NCBI GenBank assembly: GCA_031266025.1
Contig: JAISBV010000048.1
Coordinates: 1 to 54,769 of the forward strand
DNA from: Eubacteriales Family XIII. Incertae Sedis bacterium
Lineage (GTDB): Bacteria > Bacillota > Clostridia > Peptostreptococcales > Anaerovoracaceae
Direction of reading: 5' to 3'
Length of the DNA: 54,769 nucleotides
In this document: positions 16,434-24,059 of the stretch, piece after piece
How positions within the stretch are numbered: the first letter of the stretch is position 1
How the letters are laid out: every line of letters starts with the position of its first letter
Translations under genes and position numbers: made by a program
Notes under the pieces: model-generated
What the model was told of the DNA's origin: nothing
The model's database searches: none
The model's input: only the letters and a program-made list of their open reading frames with translations

Positions 16434-16458
16434 AATTTTTTCGAAAAAAAATTCTTTC
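16434..16458. other. A/T-rich inverted repeat upstream of the HtrA gene
   Basis: AGAATTTTTTCGAAAAAA followed by AATTCT forms a long A/T-rich near-palindrome about 90 bp before the HtrA start. It could be a weak terminator for the WalI transcript or an operator for htrA. No clear heat-shock operator (CtsR or CIRCE type) was seen. Confidence 0.3.
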
Positions 16459-16549
16459 AACACAGTTTTCTCACATTGGCGGGGTATTATTGCTTTGGTC
16501 ATTACATGAAATGCCGTACAAACGAAACCATTAAACGGAGGTATCATAA

Positions 16550-18217
16550 ATGGGAAAAACCATAATAGTATTTGAAGACGGCAGGGTCGTCGACACAATT
16601 GAAGAGACTAAATGGGAGGGGGTCAAAATAGAAAACGGACGTTTGGTGGCCGATGTTCCGGAACCCTCGCAGAATCTTGAAAACGCGACAGCGGCAAAGC
16701 CCGAGGAATTGCCGCTTATGCCCGCCAATACAAACGAGACTCCCGTATACGCGGACGCGGCGGCGGAGCCGTCGCCCGGCGTACAGCCCGACGCGCAACC
16801 GGACATATCTCAGCCCGCGTTTGCCGAAGAGCCCGGCGCGCAGACCGATGTATCACAACCCGCGTTTGCCGCGCGGCCCGACGCGCAGCCGGTCGCATCG
16901 TATGCCGAAGAGCCGGACGCGCGATTTTCCGAGGAAGCCGCTGCGGCCGGCACGGAACGTATCGCCGGCGTCGGGACAGCAGAAAGCCGGTCGACGCCGT
17001 ACGCGGCGGCTGCGGCGCAGTATCCGTGGCGCGGGGAAGCGGCGTTTGAGGACATGGGGAAAAAGCCCGGCCGGCGCGGCTCGGGTGTGGACGCCAAGAA
17101 AGTTATAGCGGTTATACTCGGACTCGTATTGGCTGCGGGCGCGGGCTTCGGCGGCGGCATAGCGGCGGTAAATACAGGAAACGCTCTTTACCTGCCGCCG
17201 TTTCAGCAGATCACTATCAGCCCCACTGATCAGGTGAGCACGACGGAAGCCGTCGCCGCCAAGGTGACGCCGTCCGTCGTGGGTATCACGTCGTTGACGA
17301 CGCGCACGGTTAACGCCTTTCCTTTCGGTTCATATGAGGACAGTCGGGGGGGTGTCGGAACGGGCATTATAGTCGATGAAAACGGCTATATATTGACAAA
17401 TTCCCACGTGGTTATGGACGGAGAAGTGGACACTATCACCGTGCTGCTGCCGGACGGACGCGATGTGCGGGGCGATGTGCTGTGGAATGAACGCTCGCTT
17501 GACCTTGCTATCGTAAAGGTCGAAGCGACAAACCTGACCGCCGCGGAGCTTGGGGATTCGGACGCTATACGTCTCGGTTCATATGTAGCGGCTATAGGCA
17601 ATCCCATGGGTCTCGACTTTCGCGGCAGCATCTCGCAGGGCGTCGTCAGCGGACTCGACAGAACGATTATGACTGTGAGCGGCGACGACGTCCGCTACAG
17701 CGGCGACAATACCGTTGAGATGGATGGGCTTATTCAGGTGGACGCGGCCATAAACGTCGGCAACAGCGGCGGGCCCCTCATAAACAGTCTCGGTCAGGTG
17801 ATCGGCGTCAATACGGCGCGGAATCAAAACGGCGAGGGCATGGGCTTCGCCATTCCGATCAACACGGCCAAGCCCATAGTGGACAGCGTCAAGACCACCG
17901 GCGAATTTCACAGGGTTTATATAGGCATAACGCCCGTGAATGTGACGGAATATTTGGCGGCCTTCCCGCAGTCGGATATAGGCGTGGAAAGCGGCGCTTA
18001 TGTATATCGCCTGTCGCCCGATTCTCCCGCCGAAGCGGCCGGAATCGTGGAAGGTGATGTAATCATCGAGATTGACAACAAGCAAATAGATACGAGTTCA
18101 CAACTTATAAAGAGTCTTCTGGGCTATAAGACGGGAGAAGTCGTCAAAGTCAAGATCGTTAGGGATAAGCGGCAGATGACATTGGACGTGACGCTGACGG
18201 ACTCGGTTGAGCAGTAA
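16550..18217 (+). CDS. htrA: HtrA/DegP-type membrane serine protease with PDZ domain
   Basis: 555 residues. Residues 1-180 are a cytoplasmic, Pro/Ala/Glu-rich region with imperfect repeats (SQPAFAEEPGAQT / SQPAFAARPDAQP), longer than in usual HtrA proteins. A membrane helix follows (about 184-206), then a trypsin-like domain with the complete triad: H286 in TNSHVV, D318 in SLDLAIV and S406 in GNSGGPL. One PDZ domain (about 455-550, YRLSPDSPAEAAGIVEGDVI) ends the protein. HtrA degrades misfolded exported proteins. In many Bacillota it lies at the end of the walRKHIJ operon, followed by RlmH, and the order here fits. The start has an upstream GGAGG. Confidence 0.92.
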   Translation: MGKTIIVFEDGRVVDTIEETKWEGVKIENGRLVADVPEPSQNLENATAAKPEELPLMPANTNETPVYADAAAEPSPGVQPDAQPDISQPAFAEEPGAQTDVSQPAFAARPDAQPVASYAEEPDARFSEEAAAAGTERIAGVGTAESRSTPYAAAAAQYPWRGEAAFEDMGKKPGRRGSGVDAKKVIAVILGLVLAAGAGFGGGIAAVNTGNALYLPPFQQITISPTDQVSTTEAVAAKVTPSVVGITSLTTRTVNAFPFGSYEDSRGGVGTGIIVDENGYILTNSHVVMDGEVDTITVLLPDGRDVRGDVLWNERSLDLAIVKVEATNLTAAELGDSDAIRLGSYVAAIGNPMGLDFRGSISQGVVSGLDRTIMTVSGDDVRYSGDNTVEMDGLIQVDAAINVGNSGGPLINSLGQVIGVNTARNQNGEGMGFAIPINTAKPIVDSVKTTGEFHRVYIGITPVNVTEYLAAFPQSDIGVESGAYVYRLSPDSPAEAAGIVEGDVIIEIDNKQIDTSSQLIKSLLGYKTGEVVKVKIVRDKRQMTLDVTLTDSVEQ

Positions 18218-18219
18218 CA

Positions 18220-18699
18220 TTATTTATGATAAGCTTCGTTTCCGATGATCTTAAAAGACCTGTATAGCTGTTCAAGCAATACTATCCGCGCCATACGGTG
18301 CGGATAGGTCATTTTTGAGAGAGAAAGACACAGATCCGCGCGTCGGAGCACCGCGTCCGCGAGACCGAGCGGGCCTCCGACGATAAAGACGATGTGATTT
18401 TTACCCGCGTGCGGAAGGGCGGAGAGTTTGCGTGCGAAAGCTTCCGACGAGAGCGTCTCGCCGCGCATATCGAGAGCGACGACATAGCTATCCGCCTTGA
18501 CGCGGCGAAGAATACAGCGGCCTTCCGCATCCTTGACGGCAGTCTCCTCAGCCGGAGAGGCGTTGTTCGGGGCGCGTTCTTCTTTTAGCTCGTCCGTCTT
18601 CAGCGCGCAATACTTGCTTATGCGCTTGCGGTATTCTTCGGCCGCCTCGCTCCAATATCGTTCTTTTAATGTTCCTATGCAGATCAAATGTATAGTCAT
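18220..18699 (-). CDS. rlmH: 23S rRNA (pseudouridine1915-N3)-methyltransferase RlmH
   Basis: 159 residues, the normal length. RlmH is a SPOUT methyltransferase that methylates pseudouridine 1915 in helix 69 of 23S rRNA. Family hallmarks: the N-terminal IHLICIGTLKERYW, the SAM-binding knot segment FIVGGPLGL, and the C-terminal block LSKMTYPHRMARIVLLEQLYR ending IIGNEAYHK. It converges on htrA with a 2-bp gap. Upstream on the minus strand, TTGCGT and TAAAAT 16 bp apart around 18716-18743 may be its promoter. High confidence. Confidence 0.96.
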   Translation of the reverse strand: MTIHLICIGTLKERYWSEAAEEYRKRISKYCALKTDELKEERAPNNASPAEETAVKDAEGRCILRRVKADSYVVALDMRGETLSSEAFARKLSALPHAGKNHIVFIVGGPLGLADAVLRRADLCLSLSKMTYPHRMARIVLLEQLYRSFKIIGNEAYHK

Positions 18700-18756
18700 T
18701 ATGTTTACTGACGACCGATTTTATGGTATGCTGTTTATAACGCAAACGGGTTACCA

Positions 18757-18772
18757 AAGCGTTATAACGCTT
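18757..18772. promoter_or_regulatory. Perfect 16-bp palindrome between divergent genes
   Basis: AAGCGTTATAACGCTT is a perfect palindrome in the 96-bp gap between rlmH (minus) and the DUF368 gene (plus). It could be an operator acting on both. A fragment of the family 2 repeat (18738-18752, with CGCAAACGGGTT) lies just beside it. Palindrome seen directly; function unknown. Confidence 0.4.
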
Positions 18773-18795
18773 ACACCCGTCGAAAGGGGAATCGT

Positions 18796-19638
18796 TTGAA
18801 ATTGAAAACGACGGTTCGAAACCGCGTCATCCGTATTATAAAAGGCTTTGTTATAGGTTCGTCCATGCTGATTCCGGGAGTCAGCGGAGGTACGATGGCT
18901 ATCCTGCTCGGCGTCTACGACGAAATGATTTCGGCGCTCAGCAACATACGTTCGCATTTCAAACACAACAGCCTGATACTGCTGCAATTTTTAGCGGGAG
19001 CGGCCGTGGGCATTCTGCTCCTTTCAGGGCCATTTTTGACGGCTCTTGAGCTGTGGCCCAAACCGGTTATGTTTTTCTTCTTGGGCGCCATCATAGCGGG
19101 CATTCCGCCTATATATCGCAAGGTGCGCGTTTCGCGCATAAAGGTCAAGAACATATTGGTCGCCGCAGCCGGCGCGGCCGGCGCCATAGCTACGGAATAT
19201 CTGCCGAGCGGGCTCTTCGTCGTAAGTTCGGGCGGCGTCGTCGATCCCGTCGCGTTTGCAATGTTGTTCGCGGCGGGTTTTGTGATAGCCATAGCGTTGA
19301 TACTGCCCGGTATCAGCGGTTCATACGTGCTTCTGATGCTCGGAATGTATGATCTGACGCTTGCGGCCGTTCACAATATGGATTTGCCGTACCTTGTGCC
19401 GCTTGCAGCCGGCGCGCTCGTCGGCGCGTTTTCCACGGCCGGCGCGCTTGACAGGCTTATGCGCTATCATCCGCAGTTCATTTACATGCTTATCATAGGT
19501 TTTATGATAGGCTCGATCATACAGGTGTTTCCGGGCGCGCCGGCCGGGCTCGACATTCCTATTTGCGCCGTCACGTTGATAGCCGGATTTGGCTCTGTAT
19601 TTTGGCTCAGTCGCTTTGACGCCAAAAAAGGAGATTAG
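18796..19638 (+). CDS. DUF368 membrane protein (putative polyprenyl-phosphate translocase)
   Basis: 280 residues, about eight to nine membrane helices. Two related motifs mark the family: MLIPGVSGGTMAILLGVYD near the start and LILPGISGSYVLLMLGMYD in the middle, an internal duplication typical of DUF368. Some DUF368 proteins (PopT) recycle undecaprenyl phosphate across the membrane for wall synthesis; whether this one does is inference. Starts at a TTG codon preceded by AAAGGGGA. Its last four bases overlap the end of the convergent acyltransferase gene. Confidence 0.88.
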   Translation: MKLKTTVRNRVIRIIKGFVIGSSMLIPGVSGGTMAILLGVYDEMISALSNIRSHFKHNSLILLQFLAGAAVGILLLSGPFLTALELWPKPVMFFFLGAIIAGIPPIYRKVRVSRIKVKNILVAAAGAAGAIATEYLPSGLFVVSSGGVVDPVAFAMLFAAGFVIAIALILPGISGSYVLLMLGMYDLTLAAVHNMDLPYLVPLAAGALVGAFSTAGALDRLMRYHPQFIYMLIIGFMIGSIIQVFPGAPAGLDIPICAVTLIAGFGSVFWLSRFDAKKGD

Positions 19639-20411
19639 ACGCCGTTTTCGCGCTCTTTCTCCTCTGCCGCCCATTCCGACAGCTTGCTTCGGATTATGTT
19701 TTCCACGGTTTCCGTCAGCGCGGCGGCTTCATGTTTGGACATATGAGCCGTTTCTATCGGCGGGTGAACGAAAAACCTGACGCGCTTGTTCTTTTTTATC
19801 ACGCCGCTCTCTTCGAATATCCTGAAGCAGCCGCTGTGAGTCACCGGTACTACGGGAAGGCCGGGCTTTGTGGCAAGACGCAGGCTGCCCTTTTTAAACG
19901 CGCCCATAGGAGCGCCCCTGCCGCGCGTTCCTTCGGGAAATACGACCAGAGAGAAACCCCTGTGCAAGAGCGCCACGCCGTCGTCTATGGATTTGAGCGA
20001 TGCGCGCAGATCGTCGCGCTCAATGAACACGCTGCGAATATCGGCGATCCACTTCCCAAAAACGGGAATACGTGATAAGTTTTGCTTGGCGACAAAGCCG
20101 AACTGTTTGTTCTTGACCACAGAGCAGAATAAAGGTATATCAGCATAGCTTTCATGGTTGGAAACAAAGACTGCGGGCCCGTCCGGCAATGCGGTTTCGC
20201 CTTCCGCGCGCAGGTCGACGCGAAGCTTTCGGACGATGTCGTCGCCCCATACAGACGTCGCTTTTAATATTTCCCCACGTTCCGACTCGTCGTTGCCCGA
20301 CGCGCGATACACGGCGATATTGCGGCGAAAAACGCGAAGACGCCGCAGTTGAGCTAATAGCCAAACTATGAAAGGCAGGTTGCGCAGAGCAGACAGGATG
20401 ACGGATATCAT
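19635..20411 (-). CDS. plsC: PlsC-type 1-acyl-sn-glycerol-3-phosphate acyltransferase
   Basis: 258 residues with a hydrophobic N-terminal segment. The acyltransferase motifs are clear: NHESYAD (H86 and D91, the H-x4-D catalytic pair), the glycerol-phosphate binding FPEGTRGR, and GSLRLATKPGLPVVPV. This enzyme transfers an acyl group to lysophosphatidate to make phosphatidate at the inner face of the membrane. It is the last gene of the minus-strand run that starts with the pilus-like genes (17 bp after the preceding gene), though a functional link with them is not evident. Other lysophospholipid acyltransferases share these motifs. Confidence 0.88.
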   Translation of the reverse strand: MISVILSALRNLPFIVWLLAQLRRLRVFRRNIAVYRASGNDESERGEILKATSVWGDDIVRKLRVDLRAEGETALPDGPAVFVSNHESYADIPLFCSVVKNKQFGFVAKQNLSRIPVFGKWIADIRSVFIERDDLRASLKSIDDGVALLHRGFSLVVFPEGTRGRGAPMGAFKKGSLRLATKPGLPVVPVTHSGCFRIFEESGVIKKNKRVRFFVHPPIETAHMSKHEAAALTETVENIIRSKLSEWAAEEKERENGV

Positions 20412-20428
20412 TCCAAGAATCCCAATTC

Positions 20429-20887
20429 CTAATTCGAAAGAAGGTCTTTAACAAGTTCGAGAAAACCGAGTTCGCTTTCAAATTCCCTGTTGCCGGCGCC
20501 GTCCGGAAACTCCACAAATCCCTGCCAATTTGTATTTTGACGGCTTTGCACCTGCAATATGAACGTGGCCTTTTCGCCGACGGCCGCCGCTACGGTTTCT
20601 TCGTCCATATAGGGGCGATCATCCTCTTCCGGCGCGGCGGCGCTTTTTGAGACCCGCGACTGCGCCTGAAGCGACTTGAAGCTCCGCTTGCGCTGGAAAG
20701 CCTGCGGATAGTTCTGCTCATCCATAAGCTTGTCGAGACGAAGCACAAGGCTGTTCAAATCTTGGAAAAAGAGGATATCCTTCAGCCGTTGGCTGAACAC
20801 CCGGCCGCTTACCGCGCTGCCGTCGGTATTATCCACGCAAACGCGCATCTTTGAGCTGTTATAATTCAGACGCAATTGCTGTTTCAT
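20429..20887 (-). CDS. Small conserved-looking protein linked to pilus genes
   Basis: 152 residues, no signal peptide. The C-terminal ~45 residues (FILQVQSRQNTNWQGFVEF ... ELGFLELVKDLL) resemble a short domain seen in small Bacillota proteins, with a Q-x-x-S/N-W-Q-G core. The N-terminal half (FSQRLKDILFFQDLNSLVLRLDKLMDEQNYPQAFQRKRSF) is helical and has the same kind of Phe/Arg-rich signature as that family. It follows pilT by 11 bp. Function unknown; perhaps an accessory factor of the pilus-like machine. Confidence 0.6.
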   Translation of the reverse strand: MKQQLRLNYNSSKMRVCVDNTDGSAVSGRVFSQRLKDILFFQDLNSLVLRLDKLMDEQNYPQAFQRKRSFKSLQAQSRVSKSAAAPEEDDRPYMDEETVAAAVGEKATFILQVQSRQNTNWQGFVEFPDGAGNREFESELGFLELVKDLLSN

Positions 20888-20898
20888 GTATCGTCACC

Positions 20899-21969
20899 TC
20901 ACAGGGATATATTTGTGCCGAGACGTTTTTGCATCTGTTCCTTATTCATCGCCGCGTGAACCGCCGCTTCGGGCGCGATGGTTCCCGCTTTGACGAGGTT
21001 CAGCAAGCTGGTATCCATCGTGATCATGCCCTCGGACGAAGACGAATAAATGATGCTTTCCATCTGGTGTATATTGGACTCCCGTATCATATTGCGAATC
21101 GCGTTGTTGCAAACCACAACTTCGAATGCAGGCGTTTCGCCGCCATTTACGCAGGGCACTAATTGCTGCGATATAACGCCTTGCAGCACCATAGAAAGCT
21201 GTATGCGTATCTGCTGCTGCTGAGCGGGCGGGAAGGAGTCTATGATGCGATCCACCGTATTGACCGCACCTGTTGTATGCAAGGTGGAAATGACGAGATG
21301 GCCCGTTTCTGCGGCGGTGACAGCCGCTTTTATCGCTTCGTAGTCGCGCATTTCTCCGAGCAGTATAACGTCGGGAGCCTGCCGCAGCGCCGAGCGCAGG
21401 GCGGATGTGTAGCTTTCCGTGTCAGTTTCGATTTCCCTCTGCGTAACAACGCTCTGCTTGTGGTGATGCAGGTACTCTATCGGATCCTCTATTGTGATAA
21501 TATGCGCGTTGCGCGAGGAATTTATGGCGTCGATAAGACATGCAAGCGTGGTGGATTTGCCGCTGCCGGCGGGCCCCGTTACGAGGACGAGACCTCTTGT
21601 GTGCTGCGCGAGAGCTATGACGTTATCCGGAATGCACAGGTCATGTCTGTCCGGCAGATCAAAGGATACTATGCGTATGACGCTCGCCAGAGAGTTGCGC
21701 TGTTTGAATACGTTTATGCGAAAACGGGCGAGACCGGGCAGTGAGAAAGAAAAATCGTCGTCGCCTTCCGCGACCATATCCATGCTGCGATTGCCCGCGT
21801 ATTCGTACATCTCCCGAGCCATCGCCTGGATGCTGTCAGGCGTCTGTCTCACATCATCGTCGCGATGTATACTGCCGCCGGCCTTATACGAAACCGGCAG
21901 ACCCGGAACCAGTATCACATCCGAAGCCTTGATTTCTATCGCGTGTCTCAATACATCCTGAATGCTCAT
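20899..21969 (-). CDS. pilT: PilT-type twitching ATPase
   Basis: 356 residues. Walker A is TGPAGSGKST (about 131-140), the Asp box is ITIEDPIEYLHHHK, Walker B is DVILLGEMRD and the His box is TGHLVISTLHT. AIRNMIRESN matches the AIRNLIRE motif that separates PilT retraction ATPases from PilB. It acts at the cytoplasmic face and powers pilus disassembly or, in minimal systems, all motion. No PilB-like ATPase is present in the operon. It starts 10 bp after the upstream pilin-like gene. Confidence 0.93.
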   Translation of the reverse strand: MSIQDVLRHAIEIKASDVILVPGLPVSYKAGGSIHRDDDVRQTPDSIQAMAREMYEYAGNRSMDMVAEGDDDFSFSLPGLARFRINVFKQRNSLASVIRIVSFDLPDRHDLCIPDNVIALAQHTRGLVLVTGPAGSGKSTTLACLIDAINSSRNAHIITIEDPIEYLHHHKQSVVTQREIETDTESYTSALRSALRQAPDVILLGEMRDYEAIKAAVTAAETGHLVISTLHTTGAVNTVDRIIDSFPPAQQQQIRIQLSMVLQGVISQQLVPCVNGGETPAFEVVVCNNAIRNMIRESNIHQMESIIYSSSSEGMITMDTSLLNLVKAGTIAPEAAVHAAMNKEQMQKRLGTNISL

Positions 21970-21979
21970 ACTTTTAGAC

Positions 21980-22474
21980 TCAACCCTCCCATACCGGCAA
22001 CATATCTTCTTCGAAATCCGGTTCGTCAGCCATAACGCGCCAACTCAAAATATCGCATACGCCGCCGCGCGGCAGCGAAAGCTCTACTTCAAGCGTCAGC
22101 AATGTATCCACAAAGACGCCGTAAGAAACGCGCAGACCCCGGCTGCCGCCGAAATCCTCAACATACGCGTATGTGATATCCGCGTCGTCATACGCGGCAA
22201 TCTCGGCTTCAAGCTGCGCTATGGCGCGCGCTCCCGGCTTCGCCGCGCCGGACTTCCAGAATGCCGTCACATCCGCGCTTATCATCGTCGCGGCGTTGTC
22301 CGCAGCATAATAAGCCTCTACCATTTCGGAATTCTTTTCGGAAAGTCTGAGATCCGCGTTGGCGGAAGCGAAAGCAAGTACTGAAAATACGGTAAGGCAC
22401 AGTATGAGCAGTACGACAAAGAGTGTTACCACGCCTATACCGGAGGCGGAGTGCATATTTTTGCTGTCGTTCAT
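21980..22474 (-). CDS. Pilin-like/PilX-like membrane-anchored protein
   Basis: 164 residues with one N-terminal membrane helix (about 14-38, GVVTLFVVLLILCLTVFSVLAF) followed by an SEKNSEMVEAYYAADNAA segment. That region recalls PilX-type minor pilins, in which a membrane helix runs into an EAYYAADAG-like stretch. The rest is a small globular extracellular domain. The ATG overlaps the preceding stop by 4 bp. Probable minor component of the filament. Not assigned to a named family. Confidence 0.65.
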   Translation of the reverse strand: MNDSKNMHSASGIGVVTLFVVLLILCLTVFSVLAFASANADLRLSEKNSEMVEAYYAADNAATMISADVTAFWKSGAAKPGARAIAQLEAEIAAYDDADITYAYVEDFGGSRGLRVSYGVFVDTLLTLEVELSLPRGGVCDILSWRVMADEPDFEEDMLPVWEG

Positions 22475-22905
22475 CGCGTCTGCCTCCCAAGCGAATTATT
22501 CTTAACGGTGACCAGATCAAATATGGATTTCGATCCTTGGCGTGAAACATTGATCTCGGCTGTAACGATATCACCCGCCTCGGAAATTTGCGCGTTCAGG
22601 ATGTACAGCGCGCCGTCGGGCGAAGTCTGCGGCCGCCAATCCTTATCGTAATACACAATCGCGCCGTTTTCTGCGGGACTGCCTCCTATGCTGCTTGCGA
22701 AATTCTCGATATCGTCATGGGCGTGAAACGCCTCCGCCGCGCTCTCCGAAAGGAATACGGCCTCGTTCAAGTTCGTGCCGGTCGTCGCGGTCATGAAAGC
22801 GCTCGCGAAAACGCCGCCGCATATGCCCATGCTGAGCGCGAAGATCAATATGGCTATAATCAGCTCGGTCAGAAACAAAACCGAGCGCGAATTGGCTTTA
22901 TTCAT
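22471..22905 (-). CDS. Prepilin-like protein
   Basis: About 144 residues. The N-terminus has a hydrophobic stretch with a Glu at its beginning (FLTELIIAILIFALSM), the arrangement of type IV prepilins, where Glu5 of the mature pilin lies in the helix. A C-terminal globular part follows. I prefer the ATG at 22905 (GGAGG nine bases upstream) to a GTG at 22914 that overlaps the previous stop and has no ribosome site. Probably a minor pseudopilin of the operon. Confidence 0.68.
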   Translation of the reverse strand: MNKANSRSVLFLTELIIAILIFALSMGICGGVFASAFMTATTGTNLNEAVFLSESAAEAFHAHDDIENFASSIGGSPAENGAIVYYDKDWRPQTSPDGALYILNAQISEAGDIVTAEINVSRQGSKSIFDLVTVKNNSLGRQTR

Positions 22906-22910
22906 TGCGC

Positions 22911-23396
22911 TCACCCTCCGCTCACGCCGGCTCTCGGCGTTAAAATCAAGCTGCGCGTTTCTCCTGAGACTTCAGTCACCTCTACGTTTATCATGCCGTT
23001 TCTCATATCAAATGAAAGATCGGCGACAGGCATAATAGAAATGCCCGATTCGGGTTCCTGCTCAAATCCGTCTTCCGTGAAGAGCTCACGGAGCTCGCCG
23101 TCGTAGGCGTAGAGACAGGTCAAATACACAGAACCGTCAAAATCCTGCTTAAATACAAGCGCCTCCGCTCCGCCGATCTCACGCACCTCAATGCCGCCGC
23201 CTACATCACCGCGCCGAACCTGATTTGCGATATACGACAGCACAGTTCTCTGAGCGTAGTTGTCGGCGGACAGATTGTTCGTATTGTTATATACAGAAAT
23301 ACCAAGAACCATAACGCCGACAGAAAGTAAAACAAACATGCCCATCAACAGCAATACCACGGCGGTATCGAGCATTGAAGATTTATTTTTCACCAA
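22911..23396 (-). CDS. DUF4860-like pilin-operon protein
   Basis: 161 residues: short basic start, one membrane helix (about 9-34, DTAVVLLLMGMFVLLSVGVMVLG), then an extracellular domain that ends in EVSGETRSLILTPRAG. The overall plan and the RS-x-x-L tail resemble DUF4860, found in Clostridia next to PilT/PilC genes. Just upstream (23437-23490) lie two joined ends of the family 1 repeat, which separate it from the first pilin gene. Confidence 0.65.
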   Translation of the reverse strand: MVKNKSSMLDTAVVLLLMGMFVLLSVGVMVLGISVYNNTNNLSADNYAQRTVLSYIANQVRRGDVGGGIEVREIGGAEALVFKQDFDGSVYLTCLYAYDGELRELFTEDGFEQEPESGISIMPVADLSFDMRNGMINVEVTEVSGETRSLILTPRAGVSGG

Positions 23397-23436
23397 TATG
23401 TTTATCGAAAATCACCTGCCTTGTTACAACAACTCG

Positions 23437-23490
23437 ACTGATTTGACCTTTGAGCAGTAATAAATGATTGTAACTACTCAAACCCCACGC
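23437..23490. repeat. Decayed copy C of the family 1 repeat (two ends abutted)
   Basis: GATTTGACCTTTGAGCAGTAA (23440-23460) matches one end of copies A/B. TAACTACTCAAACCCCACG (23471-23489) matches the other end. Only about 10 bp separate them, as if the middle was lost. The second end supplies the TAG stop and last codons of the pilin-like gene at 23474. Confidence 0.65.
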
Positions 23491-23893
23491 CGTCGGCTGT
23501 TTCTTCCGACTCTTCCCCGCCCGGCATGTCCGCCGTCATTTCGTCCGGAACATCCGTAGGATCGGGAACAGTTTCCGCGTTCGCGGAGAGCACATCTATC
23601 TCGGGCATTAGATTTGACGCCGTGTAGGTATAATATATTATATACTTGTTCTCGTCGGGGCGCACGGCGTAATGATCTTTCAGATAGTCGAAATCGGCCG
23701 GATAGACGCCTTCAAGCGCGTAACACTGAACTGCGGCGCGCTTGATGCTCTCCGCCGTGAGATGTATTCCCTCGTTTTCCGATTTGCCCGCGATTTTGGA
23801 AACCGCTATCACAAACAGCGAGAGCACGATCAGAAACAGCACTATCGGCAATATGATCTTGATAAATACTTTTGCCCTGCTTTGGATAATCAT
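23474..23893 (-). CDS. Pilin-like protein; 3' end formed by repeat sequence
   Basis: 139 residues. One membrane helix (about 9-37, IKIILPIVLFLIVLSLFVIAV), then KRAAVQCYALEGVYPADFDYLKDHYAV, a segment very like the first strand region of type II/IV pilins. The C-terminal 45 residues are acidic and low-complexity (DPTDVPDEMTADMPGG), then GVGFE and stop. The final codons and stop lie in the terminal sequence of a repeat (23471-23489), so the end of the protein may be an insertion product. The ATG at 23893 follows GGAG by 8 nt; an upstream ATG at 23920 is less likely. Confidence 0.62.
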   Translation of the reverse strand: MIIQSRAKVFIKIILPIVLFLIVLSLFVIAVSKIAGKSENEGIHLTAESIKRAAVQCYALEGVYPADFDYLKDHYAVRPDENKYIIYYTYTASNLMPEIDVLSANAETVPDPTDVPDEMTADMPGGEESEETADGVGFE

Positions 23894-23911
23894 AGATATT
23901 CTCCGTTGCTT

Positions 23912-24050
23912 ATTACGCAAACGGGTTCAATACCCCGTAGCTTGCTACGTTTCCTTATTCATAACGTAGGGTATTGAACCCACTCCAAATACTTCCTATC
24001 GTATCAAACTGCCCGGCTCTCCAATACCCGGTAGTCTTGCGGGGCAGTTT
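23912..24050. repeat. Family 2 palindromic repeat inside the pilus operon
   Basis: Fills most of the 166-bp gap between the pilC stop (24060) and the pilin-like start (23893). It contains a large imperfect inverted repeat: GGGTTCAATACCC at 23923-23935 against GGGTATTGAACCC at 23969-23981. A second hairpin-like part follows (AACTGCCCGG ... GGGGCAGTTT, 24006-24050). The first 24 bp (23912-23935) recur exactly, inverted, at 51990-52013. It may act as an RNA hairpin that lowers expression of downstream genes relative to pilC. Confidence 0.7.
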
Positions 24051-24059
24051 ATTGCGGTT

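Noticed and set aside
16460-16549. Heat-shock operator (CtsR or HrcA type) before htrA
   Set aside because: No tandem GGTCAAA heptamers and no CIRCE inverted repeat were found in the leader.
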